NCBI GenBank assembly: GCA_934591815.1
Contig: CAKTPV010000005.1
Span: 1-64,000, forward strand
Length of the DNA: 64,000 nt
Direction of reading: 5' to 3'
From: an uncultured Oscillospiraceae bacterium
GTDB taxonomy: Bacteria; Bacillota; Clostridia; Oscillospirales; Oscillospiraceae
Positions 44,037-51,906 of this stretch are shown piece after piece. A program made the translations under genes and the position numbers. The first letter of the stretch is position 1. Each line of letters opens with the position of its first letter. Below the pieces are notes generated by a model, which ran no database searches, was not told the origin of the DNA, and saw only the letters and a program-made list of their open reading frames with translations.

Positions 44037-45209
44037 TTACTCGACCACGTTCAGGGTCAGGCTGTCCGTGCTGGCCAGCTTGGTGTAGTCGTTGTCCACA
44101 ACCAGCGTGCCGTCGGCCATAGCCTTGATCATGGCGTTGTAATCGTCAACGCTCCACTTGGTCAGGGACCAGGTAGCAGTGGGCAGACCCACAGCGTCGT
44201 CCTTAGCGCCCAGGGTAGCGCAGGTGCCGCCCATGGCTGCGAAGGAGCCGTCATACACCTTGGCGCAAGCCCACTGCACGGAGGCAGCCAGACCCTTCAT
44301 CGCGGAGGTGACCACGGTGTCGGACTCGAAGGACTGGTCAACGTCAACGCCGACCACTGCGCCGTCATTGGCGGAGGCAGCAGCAGCGATGGAGGCGAAC
44401 ATGGAACCGCCGCAGGCAAAGATGCACTCGGTGCCGTTCTCATACCAGCCGTTGGCCATGGTCTGCAGCTCAGGGGAAGCGGCGAAGGAGCTGCCGTACA
44501 GCCAGGAGTAATTCATCTCGACCTTCTCGTTCAGCTCAGCAGCAGCAGCGGAAGCGCCCTGCACGAAGCCGTAGCCGTAACGGCAGCAGGCGGGGTTGGT
44601 GCCGCCGCCACCGCCGGTGAAGCCCAGCTTGGTGTAGCCTTCCTTAACAACAGCGTAACCGGCCAGATAGCCGCACTGCTCTTCCTGGAAAGCGATGCCC
44701 AGGGTGTTGGTCAGGGGGTTGCCGTCGGCGTCAGCCATGGCCCAGCCATCCACGAACACGAAGGAAACATCGGTGAACTCAGCGGCGGCCTTGGCCAGAG
44801 CGTTGCCCTGCATGAAGCCGGCGCAGACAATGATCTTGGCGCCGTTGTCGGCGGCGGCCTTCATGGCGTCATAGCGGTCATCATCGGTGGCCTGATCGCC
44901 GTTGGCGGGCTGATAGTACTTGTAGCTCAGGCCGTTTGCGGCAGCGTAGAGCTTCACGCCGTCAAAGGTACCCTGGTTGAAGGACTTATCCTTCAGCTGG
45001 CCCACGTCGGTGACGAACGCGATCTCATACTTTCCATCCTCGGAGGTCATCTCGTCGGCAATATCGTCGGCGTTGACGACAGTCTGCGTCTGGGTATCGT
45101 TGGGGTCGGTGTTGTCCGGCTCCTGGATATCGGGCTGCTTCTGCTCGCCGCAGGCGACCAGAGACAGAGCCATGACCAGAGCCAAAATCAGAGCAAGAAA
45201 CTTTTTCAT
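44037..45209 (-). CDS. BMP/PnrA-type nucleoside-binding lipoprotein
   Basis: A 390-residue solute-binding lipoprotein. The signal ends in LSLVACG, acylated at Cys20, followed by an acidic Thr/Asp-rich linker. The mature part matches the basic membrane protein/PnrA family (AFVTDVGQLKDKSFNQGTF, FQEEQCGYLAGYAV, GGGGGTNP). It captures purine or pyrimidine nucleosides for the ATPase and permeases downstream. A terminator follows it, so it is probably made in excess over the membrane components. Confidence 0.94.
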   Translation of the reverse strand: MKKFLALILALVMALSLVACGEQKQPDIQEPDNTDPNDTQTQTVVNADDIADEMTSEDGKYEIAFVTDVGQLKDKSFNQGTFDGVKLYAAANGLSYKYYQPANGDQATDDDRYDAMKAAADNGAKIIVCAGFMQGNALAKAAAEFTDVSFVFVDGWAMADADGNPLTNTLGIAFQEEQCGYLAGYAVVKEGYTKLGFTGGGGGTNPACCRYGYGFVQGASAAAAELNEKVEMNYSWLYGSSFAASPELQTMANGWYENGTECIFACGGSMFASIAAAASANDGAVVGVDVDQSFESDTVVTSAMKGLAASVQWACAKVYDGSFAAMGGTCATLGAKDDAVGLPTATWSLTKWSVDDYNAMIKAMADGTLVVDNDYTKLASTDSLTLNVVE

Positions 45210-45305
45210 GATTCTTAATCTACCTTCCTAAATATTTTATTTTCACGCCTCGCGGCGGGAAAACCAAGTATGCGGAGGAGAGAGGCCCCTCTCACCGCAG
45301 GGTGC

Positions 45306-45334
45306 ATTATAGCAGATTGCTTTACAAATAGCAA
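45306..45334 (-). promoter_or_regulatory. Promoter of the nucleoside-binding lipoprotein gene
   Basis: TTGCTA (plus 45329-45334), a 17-bp spacer and a perfect TATAAT (plus 45306-45311). Confidence 0.78.
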
Positions 45335-45341
45335 GCTATTT
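45326..45341. promoter_or_regulatory. Inverted repeat over the -35 of the nucleoside-binding promoter
   Basis: AAATAGC-AA-GCTATTT has two 7-bp arms and covers the -35 element. It is a candidate operator. The deoC promoter contains one matching arm, AAATAGCAAG. Confidence 0.45.
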
Positions 45342-45416
45342 CCATACTTTTCAGAGACATTCTGAACAAATTTTACAGTTTATTTGCATTTCGCTTGTGC
45401 GAAATGTGCAATTTCC

Positions 45417-46133
45417 TTACTTGGCTGCCATTTTCACCGCGATCTCCAAACCGATCTTCATCATGTTGGTGAAGGTGTTCTGGCGGTCGTCGGCAGACAG
45501 CTCCTCGCCGGTGACGAGGTTATCGGAGATGGAGCAGATGGCCAGTGCCCGCTTGCCGGTATAGGCAGCGGTGCAGTACAGGCCGGCGGCCTCCATCTCC
45601 ACGGCCATGACGCCCATCTTGGCGTAGCGCATATTGCGCCCGGCGGCGTCATAGAACGTGTCGGAGGAGTAGAGGTTGCCCACGGGCATCTTTACGCCCA
45701 GTTCCTTGGCGCTCTCCACGGCGGCCATCAGCAGGTCGAAGTCGCAGATGGGCGCGTAAGCGCCGCCCAGCTCGTACTGGTCGGCAAAGCTGGAATTGGT
45801 GCAGGCTCCCTGACCGGCCACCACGCTGCCCAGCTCCAGATCGGCGCGCATGGCCCCGGCGGAGCCGACACGGATGATGTTTTCCACATCGTACTGGGTG
45901 TACAGCTCATAGGAATAAATGCCGATGGAGGGGATTCCCATGCCGCTGGCCATAACGGAGACAGGCACACCCTTGTAGGTGCCGGTGTAGCCCTGCACGC
46001 CGCGGACATTGTTGACCAGCTTCGGCTCGGTCAGGAACGTCTCCGCGATAAACTTGGCCCGCAGGGGGTCGCCGGGCATGAGAACAGTCTTGGCGAAATC
46101 GCCCTTGGCGGCGTTGTTGTGGGGGGTAGGCAT
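45417..46133 (-). CDS. deoD: Purine-nucleoside phosphorylase, DeoD type
   Basis: A 238-residue hexameric-type phosphorylase releasing purine base and (deoxy)ribose-1-phosphate. Motifs are MPGDPLRAKFIAETFL, GYTGTYKGVPVSVMASGMGIPS, the phosphate-site RVGSAG and EMEAAGLY near the ribose site. It follows deoC by 24 bp, so base release and deoxyribose breakdown are co-expressed, and the transport genes follow it. Confidence 0.96.
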   Translation of the reverse strand: MPTPHNNAAKGDFAKTVLMPGDPLRAKFIAETFLTEPKLVNNVRGVQGYTGTYKGVPVSVMASGMGIPSIGIYSYELYTQYDVENIIRVGSAGAMRADLELGSVVAGQGACTNSSFADQYELGGAYAPICDFDLLMAAVESAKELGVKMPVGNLYSSDTFYDAAGRNMRYAKMGVMAVEMEAAGLYCTAAYTGKRALAICSISDNLVTGEELSADDRQNTFTNMMKIGLEIAVKMAAK

Positions 46134-46157
46134 AGTGATTCCTCCTTATTATTATAT

Positions 46158-46820
46158 TTATTGTTCCATGGCCTTGACGGCCTTGACGATACGGCTGGTG
46201 CCCAGACGATCCGCGCCCAGCGCGACGAAATCCCGGGCGTCGTTGAGGTCGGCGATGCCGCCGGCGGCCTTGATCTTCACATGGGGCGCCACGTGGGCCT
46301 TGAACAGTGCTACATCCTCGCGGGTAGCACCGCCGCCGCCGAAGCCGGTGGAGGTCTTGATATAGTCCGCGCCGGACTCGGACACCACGCGGCACAGCTC
46401 GATCTTCTCGGCATCGGTGAGCATACACGTCTCGATGATGACCTTCAGCAGCTTGCCGCCGCAGTGCTCCTTGATGGCCTTGATCTCGTCCAGCACCTGC
46501 TCGTACAGGCCGTCCTTGACCCAGCCGATGTTGATGACCATGTCGATCTCCGACGCGCCGTTCTTTACGGCGTCGGCGGCCTCAAAGCACTTGGCAGCGG
46601 TGGTATCGTAGCCGTTGGGGAAGCCGATGACGGTGCAGATGGCGATCTTGCCGTCCACATATTCCGCCGCCTGCTTCACATAGCTGGCGGGGATGCAGAC
46701 GCTGGCGCAGCCGTACTTCACGCCGTCGTCGCAGATGGCCTTGATCTCCGCCCATGTGGCGGTCTGGCTCAGCAGCGTGTGATCCACGCGGCCGAGGATA
46801 TTTTTCAGCTCTTCATTCAT
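46158..46820 (-). CDS. deoC: Deoxyribose-phosphate aldolase
   Basis: A 220-residue class I aldolase cleaving deoxyribose-5-phosphate to glyceraldehyde-3-phosphate and acetaldehyde. The Schiff-base lysine is K155 in YIKTSTGFG, and the EIDMVINIG strand is conserved. The ATG at 46820 has AAAGGAG upstream; a longer frame start is rejected. It heads the nucleoside catabolism unit. Deoxyribose-phosphate mutase (deoB) is not present here. Confidence 0.96.
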   Translation of the reverse strand: MNEELKNILGRVDHTLLSQTATWAEIKAICDDGVKYGCASVCIPASYVKQAAEYVDGKIAICTVIGFPNGYDTTAAKCFEAADAVKNGASEIDMVINIGWVKDGLYEQVLDEIKAIKEHCGGKLLKVIIETCMLTDAEKIELCRVVSESGADYIKTSTGFGGGGATREDVALFKAHVAPHVKIKAAGGIADLNDARDFVALGADRLGTSRIVKAVKAMEQ

Positions 46821-46861
46821 AGAAAAGGCTCCTTTCGGGATTTTTCCGCTCATACAAAGTG

Positions 46862-46890
46862 ATTATAGCACAGGCAGCGGAAAATAGCAA
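46862..46890 (-). promoter_or_regulatory. Promoter of deoC-deoD
   Basis: TTGCTA (plus 46885-46890), a 17-bp spacer and a perfect TATAAT (plus 46862-46867). The -35 and its flank match those of the nucleoside-binding promoter (CTTGCTATTT). Confidence 0.78.
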
Positions 46891-46975
46891 GACAAAGGGC
46901 GGGGTTCCGCACCGGGGCGCGAGGTAGGGGTATTTCACTCCGGCGGCAAAAAGATCACCGCCGGCACAACCGAAA

Positions 46976-47006
46976 AAAGAGGAGAGGGAACTTCCCTCTC
47001 CTCTTT
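46976..47006 (-). terminator. Rubrerythrin terminator
   Basis: AAAGAGGAGAGGG and CCCTCTCCTCTTT form a strong stem with a short loop, just downstream of the rubrerythrin stop. Confidence 0.85.
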
Positions 47007-47034
47007 CAAAAAGCCGGTGTTGACGCGGTTTTGC

Positions 47035-47604
47035 TTACTTGCCGAAGTAGCGGTTCAGCAGACCCTCGAAGGCCTTGCCGTGGCGGGCCTCGTCGCGGGC
47101 CATTTCATGGACGGTGTCGTGGATGGCGTCCAGATTGTACTTCTTCGCCAGCTTGGCCAGCTCGAACTTGCCGGCGGTAGCGCCGTTCTCGGCGTCCACG
47201 CGCATCTGCAGGTTCTTCTTGGTGCTGTCGGTGATGACCTCGCCCAGCAGCTCGGCGAACTTGGCGGCGTGCTCGGCCTCCTCCAGACCGGCCTTCTCCC
47301 AGTACATACCGATCTCGGGATAGCCCTCACGATGGGCCACACGGGCCATGGCCAGATACATACCCACCTCGGAGCACTCGCCCTCGAAGTTGGCGCGCAG
47401 ACCGTCGATGATCTCCTGGCGGACCTCCTCGGGGACATCGTCACCGAAGACCTTACCGACGCCTACAACGTGCTCGGCGGCCCAGGACTTCTCCTCGGAC
47501 TGGAGCAGGAACTTCTCGCCGCTGACGTGGCAGACGGGGCACTCGGCCGGGGGGACGTCGCCCTCATGAACATAACCGCAAACAGGACATACCCACTTTT
47601 TCAT
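47035..47604 (-). CDS. Reverse rubrerythrin
   Basis: A 189-residue peroxide-scavenging protein. The rubredoxin-type iron site is at the N-terminus (C6, C9, C22, C25) and the di-iron four-helix domain follows ([34 protein letters not shown]), the opposite of classical rubrerythrins. Clostridial reverse rubrerythrins reduce hydrogen peroxide and oxygen with NADH-dependent partners. The ATG at 47604 follows GGAGG. The promoter carries a perfect palindrome. Confidence 0.94.
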   Translation of the reverse strand: MKKWVCPVCGYVHEGDVPPAECPVCHVSGEKFLLQSEEKSWAAEHVVGVGKVFGDDVPEEVRQEIIDGLRANFEGECSEVGMYLAMARVAHREGYPEIGMYWEKAGLEEAEHAAKFAELLGEVITDSTKKNLQMRVDAENGATAGKFELAKLAKKYNLDAIHDTVHEMARDEARHGKAFEGLLNRYFGK

Positions 47605-47672
47605 AATCGTATCCTCCAATTTTCATTATTATATTGATCTGTGAGGGGTCTTCCCTCTCGCTTACTGTGGTC

Positions 47673-47700
47673 AGTATAACACGGACGGCGGATTTGATAA
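47673..47700 (-). promoter_or_regulatory. Promoter of the rubrerythrin gene
   Basis: TTATCA (plus 47695-47700), a 16-bp spacer and TATACT (plus 47673-47678). Confidence 0.6.
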
Positions 47701-47714
47701 GTTGCAATTGCAAC
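47701..47714. promoter_or_regulatory. Palindrome abutting the rubrerythrin -35
   Basis: GTTGCAATTGCAAC is a perfect 14-bp palindrome directly upstream of the -35. It does not match the PerR box and could be bound by another redox-responsive regulator. Confidence 0.5.
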
Positions 47715-47783
47715 ACTTTGAAAGTTTTTCCTGTTTTTTTACAATTGCAGAGGGTCTCATCAGACGGCGCATTCCGCTTTTAC

Positions 47784-48521
47784 TCAATAATCCACTTTCA
47801 TCAGGCACAGGCCCTCCGGCGGGGCGGTAGGCCCGGCCAGCTTCCGGTCCTTGGCCAGCAGGATCTCCTGCACATAGGATGGCTCCCAGTAGCCGCGCCC
47901 CACCTCCAGCAGCGTACCTACCAGAATACGCACCATGTTCTGGAGGAAGCCGGTGCCGTGGAATGTGAAGAGCACCCGATCCTTCCGGCGCTCCACGGTA
48001 ATGCTGTCCACCAGCCGGACGGTGGATTTCTTCATACGGGGATTGCCGCAGAAGCTGGCAAAGTCATGCTCGCCGGTGAGGTACGCCGCCGCCTGCTGCA
48101 TCCGCGCCACATCGGGACGGTAGTCCAGCAGCGTCACATACTTCCGGTCGAACACCGGCTTCACCGGCCCGTCAAAGCAGGTGTAGCGGTAGGTCTTGCC
48201 CAGCGCGTTGTAGCGGGCATGAAACCGGGGCGCAGCCTCCTTCACCTCCCGGACGGCGATGGCATCGGGCAGGTAGCGGTTCAGGTAGTCGCGGATGCCC
48301 TCCGGCGTCTCCGCCACGTCCAGCACGGCGTTGGCGGTCATGGCGCGGGCGTGGACGCCCGCATCGGTGCGCCCCGCGCCAATGATCTCCACCGGACGCC
48401 CCTGTAACCGGGAGAGCACGCTCTCCAGCTTGCCCTGTATGGTGTCCTTCCCCGGCTGGCGCTCCCAGCCGAAAAAGCGGGTGCCGTCGTAGGCGATGGT
48501 CAGCTTGTAGTTCTGTTCCAA
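47784..48521 (-). CDS. truA: tRNA pseudouridine synthase A
   Basis: A 245-residue enzyme forming pseudouridine at positions 38-40 of the tRNA anticodon arm. The catalytic aspartate is D53 in GRTDAGVHA, and YDGTRFFGWERQPG is the N-terminal motif. The frame begins with TTG 48521, with AAAGGGCG about 12 nt upstream; no in-frame ATG fits the family N-terminus. Conserved C-terminal GTLLEVGRG is present. Confidence 0.95.
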   Translation of the reverse strand: MEQNYKLTIAYDGTRFFGWERQPGKDTIQGKLESVLSRLQGRPVEIIGAGRTDAGVHARAMTANAVLDVAETPEGIRDYLNRYLPDAIAVREVKEAAPRFHARYNALGKTYRYTCFDGPVKPVFDRKYVTLLDYRPDVARMQQAAAYLTGEHDFASFCGNPRMKKSTVRLVDSITVERRKDRVLFTFHGTGFLQNMVRILVGTLLEVGRGYWEPSYVQEILLAKDRKLAGPTAPPEGLCLMKVDY

Positions 48522-48584
48522 AAGAAATCACGCCCTTTCTGCTTTATTGTAGCAGAAGGGGCGCGATTTGCCAACGTATTTTCT

Positions 48585-49202
48585 TTACAGCCAGCCCATC
48601 ATCTTAACAAAGCTGTACAGCAGCTTCAGGCCGTAGAAGATGATGACGGCGCCGCAGACCTTGTTGATGACGTTCAGCACCTTCTCGTTGAACTTGCTGC
48701 CCAGCAGCGATACCAGCGTGGACACCGTCAAAAACCAGATCACGGAGGCGGAGCCGAAGCCAAGGATGAAGGGAACGTCGCCGCCGGCGGGCAGCGTGGC
48801 GCGGAAAGCCCCCAGCATCATGGTGCCGTCGATAATGGCCTGGGGGTTCAGCCACGTCACCACAAAGGCGGAGGTAATGAGCTTCCAGATCGGCACGTTC
48901 ACGTCCCGGCCGCCCTCCAGACTGGCCTTGGAGCGCAGCAGGCCCACGCCGATCCAGATGACGATCAGGCTGCCGATGGCCAGAATGACCTTCTGGAGCC
49001 AAGGCACCGCCTGCATCAGCGCGCCCGCGCCCAAAAAGCAGCTGAGTCCCAGGGAGATATCCCAGAAAATAACGATCAGCGCCGTGAGATAGACGCGGCT
49101 GCGCCGCTGGGTCAGGGCGCTGTTGATGACGAACAGGTTTTGCAGGCCGATGGGGGCCACATAGGCAAGGCCCATCGTCAGGCCCTGAAGATAGATATTC
49201 AT
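48585..49202 (-). CDS. LysE/ArgO-type amino acid exporter
   Basis: A 205-residue membrane protein with about six helices. The N-terminal MGLAYVAPIGLQNLFVINSAL and WLNPQAIIDGTMMLGAF are hallmark segments of LysE/ArgO exporters of basic amino acids. It diverges from an HxlR regulator, and a 16-bp palindrome overlaps its -10, so the regulator probably controls it. The substrate cannot be read from sequence. Confidence 0.92.
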   Translation of the reverse strand: MNIYLQGLTMGLAYVAPIGLQNLFVINSALTQRRSRVYLTALIVIFWDISLGLSCFLGAGALMQAVPWLQKVILAIGSLIVIWIGVGLLRSKASLEGGRDVNVPIWKLITSAFVVTWLNPQAIIDGTMMLGAFRATLPAGGDVPFILGFGSASVIWFLTVSTLVSLLGSKFNEKVLNVINKVCGAVIIFYGLKLLYSFVKMMGWL

Positions 49203-49246
49203 GGGGTGATTTTCTCCTCGCTGCTATTTACTTTGTTTTTCTTACC

Positions 49247-49262
49247 TGCTATCATGATAGCA
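49247..49262. promoter_or_regulatory. Perfect 16-bp palindrome between exporter and HxlR genes
   Basis: TGCTATCATGATAGCA lies in the 118-bp divergent region and covers the -10 (TATCAT) of the LysE-type gene. It is a probable HxlR operator. Confidence 0.65.
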
Positions 49263-49281
49263 CCTGCGCCGAAAAAAACAA
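49254..49281 (-). promoter_or_regulatory. Promoter of the LysE-type exporter
   Basis: TTGTTT (plus 49276-49281), a 16-bp spacer and TATCAT (plus 49254-49259). Confidence 0.6.
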
Positions 49282-49320
49282 GAGCGCAGATTTATGTGAG
49301 CAGGTCAGGAGGAACTAACC

Positions 49321-49650
49321 ATGTCCGAGCAGCACTATGACTGTCCCTGTATGGAGAAATGCCCGCTGCACCACGCCATGCAGCTCATCGGCGGCAAGTG
49401 GAAGGTGCAGATCCTGTGCGCCGTGTGCAACGCCGGCTCTATCCGCTACAATGCGCTGCGGGGCAAGCTGGACGGCGTGAGCAACACCGTGCTGTCCTCC
49501 GCGCTGCGGGAGCTGGAGCGGGACGGGCTCCTCATCCGTAAGGAATATCTGGAGGTGCCTGTGCGGGTGGAGTACAGCCCCACCGACAGCTGCCGGGAGC
49601 TGCTGCCCATTCTGGAGCAGCTGTCGGACTGGGCGGAAAAGCAGATGTGA
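49321..49650 (+). CDS. HxlR-family transcriptional regulator
   Basis: A 109-residue winged-helix regulator. LIGGKWKVQIL and RYNALRGKLDGVSNTVLSSALRELERDGL are family-defining, and the N-terminal cysteines (C8, C10, C14) form an HxlR-typical Cys-rich start that may sense thiol-reactive compounds. GGAGG precedes the ATG. It diverges from the LysE-type exporter and probably represses it through the palindrome at 49247-49262. Confidence 0.94.
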   Translation: MSEQHYDCPCMEKCPLHHAMQLIGGKWKVQILCAVCNAGSIRYNALRGKLDGVSNTVLSSALRELERDGLLIRKEYLEVPVRVEYSPTDSCRELLPILEQLSDWAEKQM

Positions 49651-49709
49651 CAAATACCCCGTCCATGCAGCGGCACAGACGGGGCATGTCTTCCCTATGT
49701 ATCGGTGCG

Positions 49710-50417
49710 TCAGACGGAGATGCGGCGAACGCCGTCATTGGCCTTCAGGAAGGCCAGCGCCTCCTCGTGGCTGATGGGCGGGTCCAACTTGGCGGTGACC
49801 TCCATGCGCAATACGCCGTCCTCGCGGGTCAGGCTGCTCTCGGTGATCTGTCCCCGGTGTGCTTGCAGCAGCTCGTCGAAGCGCGACAGCAGCCCCTCAT
49901 CGTCCGCCATCTCCACCACCAGCTCCTGCGTGGTCAGGGCGTCCGCCCCCACCGGGAAGCGGTGGAGCACGATCTGGATCGCCACCAGCACGGCGGCCTC
50001 AATGAACCCGACCCAGTACAGGCCCGCGCCGATGGCCATGCCCACGGCGGCAGTTCCCCACATACCTGCGGCGGTGGTCAGACCCCGGATGGAGTTTCCG
50101 TTCTTGAAGATAACGCCGGCGCCCAGAAAGGAAATACCGCTGACCACCTGCGCCGCGATGCGGGCAGGATCCGCACCCCGCAGGCCGTCAACGCCCGCAA
50201 CATCCACAAAGGCATACTTGGACAGGATCATGAACAGCGCCGAGGTGCAGGCGATGATGCAGTGGGTGCGGACACCCGCCTCCTTCTGCCGCTTGCTGCG
50301 CTCCAATCCTACCAGTGCGCCCAGCGCCGCCGCCAGCACGATTCGGATGAAGAATTCCAGATTGTCAAATGCGGTCAGTGCCGCTTCCGGGACAAAGCTC
50401 GTCAAACCCGTCAACAT
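49710..50417 (-). CDS. MgtC/SapB-family membrane protein
   Basis: A 235-residue protein. The N-terminal MgtC/SapB domain spans about 20-145 with four helices and the LGALVGLERSKRQKEAGVRTH, GISFLGAGVIFK and GLTTAAGMWGTAAVGM blocks; a cytoplasmic ACT-like domain follows. Family members act in adaptation to low magnesium or acid stress and modulate ATPases. The ATG at 50417 follows AAAGGAGG. It appears to be monocistronic. Confidence 0.92.
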   Translation of the reverse strand: MLTGLTSFVPEAALTAFDNLEFFIRIVLAAALGALVGLERSKRQKEAGVRTHCIIACTSALFMILSKYAFVDVAGVDGLRGADPARIAAQVVSGISFLGAGVIFKNGNSIRGLTTAAGMWGTAAVGMAIGAGLYWVGFIEAAVLVAIQIVLHRFPVGADALTTQELVVEMADDEGLLSRFDELLQAHRGQITESSLTREDGVLRMEVTAKLDPPISHEEALAFLKANDGVRRISV

Positions 50418-50462
50418 CGTAAGACCTCCTTTCGCGTCTTGCATTTTGAAGCTTGAAGGTGT

Positions 50463-50490
50463 AGTATCCTCATTATACTTGGTATGTCAA
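50463..50490 (-). promoter_or_regulatory. Promoter of the MgtC-family gene
   Basis: TTGACA (plus 50485-50490), a 16-bp spacer and GATACT (plus 50463-50468); a TATAAT also lies at plus 50472-50477. The stretch AGTATCCTCATTATAC is identical to one in the HPr promoter. Confidence 0.55.
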
Positions 50491-50626
50491 GGTTCCAGCA
50501 GGGAAAATCCTGCCTAATTTTCATATTTTCTGCGGGTTTTTCCGCATACCCGCTTTCATAGACACGTCATGGACGACAGACGCCTCCGGTGCGGATATCC
50601 GGAGCGCACAAACGGAGGAAACGTAT

Positions 50627-51769
50627 ATGAAAAGACTTTTCACACGGCTGCTGGTGCTGGTTCTGGCACTGGCGCTCACCGCCTGCGGCGGCCAAGCATC
50701 CAACGATGTCCCGCCGGAGGGTGAGGACGACGATATCGTCTGTCCCGCCGGCTTCGACGGCATGGAGGAGCTGCTCGCCGCCGCCCGGGCCGAGGGTGAA
50801 CTGACGGTCTGCGGCTCCTGCGAGGAGGCGTATCTCGCCGCCGCCTGCCAGCGCTTCGAGGAGCTGTTCGGCATCCGTACCACCTATCAGTATGTGGCCT
50901 CCGACGCCGTGCAGGCCCAATCGCAGGGAACGCCGGGTCATCCCGCCGCGGACGTGTGGTTCGGCGGCAGCGCCGAGGATCATGCCGCCTGCGGCGACGC
51001 CGGTCTGTTGGCCGCCTACGATGCTGTCCACGCCTCCCACCTGACGGACGATCTGTACCGCGACGCGGAGGGTCTCTGGTATGGCATCAGTGTGGATCCG
51101 CTGGGCTTCGTCGTCGACCGGAATATGCTCAAGCGCATGGAGATCGACGCCCCCGCTGGCTGGGCCGATCTGCTGGACTTCCGGTATCAGGAGCTGCTCT
51201 GGACCTCCAACTATACATACGACGGGGCGGGACGGCTGCTGCTCCGCGCCGTCCGGCAGCAACCGGAGCTGTTCGGCGGGGACAACTACCTGCTGGCACT
51301 GGATGAGAATGTCGCCCTGTACACCGCCTCCGACGCGGCGGTGACCCGCTGCCTCGGCACCGGCGAGTGCGTCATCGGCATCAGCTTCCTGTCCGACGGC
51401 ATCGCCCGCATCGAAGACGGCTGCACCAACCTCCGGCTGGTGATCCCCGCCGAGGGTACCCCCTGCCGGATCGCCGCCACCGCCATTTTCAAGGGAGCCG
51501 CCCACCCCAACGCCGCCAGGCTCTGGACGGAATTCGCCCTGTCCCCCGCCTGCGTGGAGCTGGCAGCCGCCAACGGCTGCTTCCAGTTCCCCGTGCTTGA
51601 CAACGCCCAGCGCCCCTCCACCTCCGCAGCCGGTCTGGATCTGCGCGGTGTCGTGGCCCTCGACCGGGACGAGTCCGCAGATGTCATCGATGCCTGCATC
51701 GAGGAGACGATGACTGCCTTGGCCGAGGCAGGGGCGGATGTCAGCGCGGAACGGTTCCAGACCCCCTGA
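50627..51769 (+). CDS. Orphan extracellular solute-binding lipoprotein (FbpA-like)
   Basis: A 380-residue periplasmic-binding-type lipoprotein of the family 1/FbpA class. The signal ends in LALTACGG with acylated Cys20. Landmarks are LLAAARAEGELTVCGSCEE near the N-terminus, ADVWFGGSAEDHAACGDAGLL, GLWYGISVDPLGFVVDRNML, and AHPNAARLWTEFALSP in the C-lobe. Such proteins bind ferric iron, phosphonates or spermidine, but the ligand residues are not recognisable. No permease or ATPase gene accompanies it, so it may be an orphan or act with a distant transporter or sensor. Confidence 0.85.
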   Translation: MKRLFTRLLVLVLALALTACGGQASNDVPPEGEDDDIVCPAGFDGMEELLAAARAEGELTVCGSCEEAYLAAACQRFEELFGIRTTYQYVASDAVQAQSQGTPGHPAADVWFGGSAEDHAACGDAGLLAAYDAVHASHLTDDLYRDAEGLWYGISVDPLGFVVDRNMLKRMEIDAPAGWADLLDFRYQELLWTSNYTYDGAGRLLLRAVRQQPELFGGDNYLLALDENVALYTASDAAVTRCLGTGECVIGISFLSDGIARIEDGCTNLRLVIPAEGTPCRIAATAIFKGAAHPNAARLWTEFALSPACVELAAANGCFQFPVLDNAQRPSTSAAGLDLRGVVALDRDESADVIDACIEETMTALAEAGADVSAERFQTP

Positions 51770-51836
51770 ACCGCCGCACCGGGCTGCCGCCATCCATGGT
51801 GCGGCCGGGGAATTTTACGTTTCTCCCCGAAAAGGT

Positions 51837-51865
51837 GTGACAAGTCGAAAATTTAATGATATACT
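51837..51865 (+). promoter_or_regulatory. Promoter of the racemase gene
   Basis: GTGACA (51837-51842), a 17-bp spacer and TATACT (51860-51865). Confidence 0.65.
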
Positions 51866-51906
51866 TGGAACGTTAGCGACCGGTATCGTGTTAAGAGGTG
51901 TTTCTC

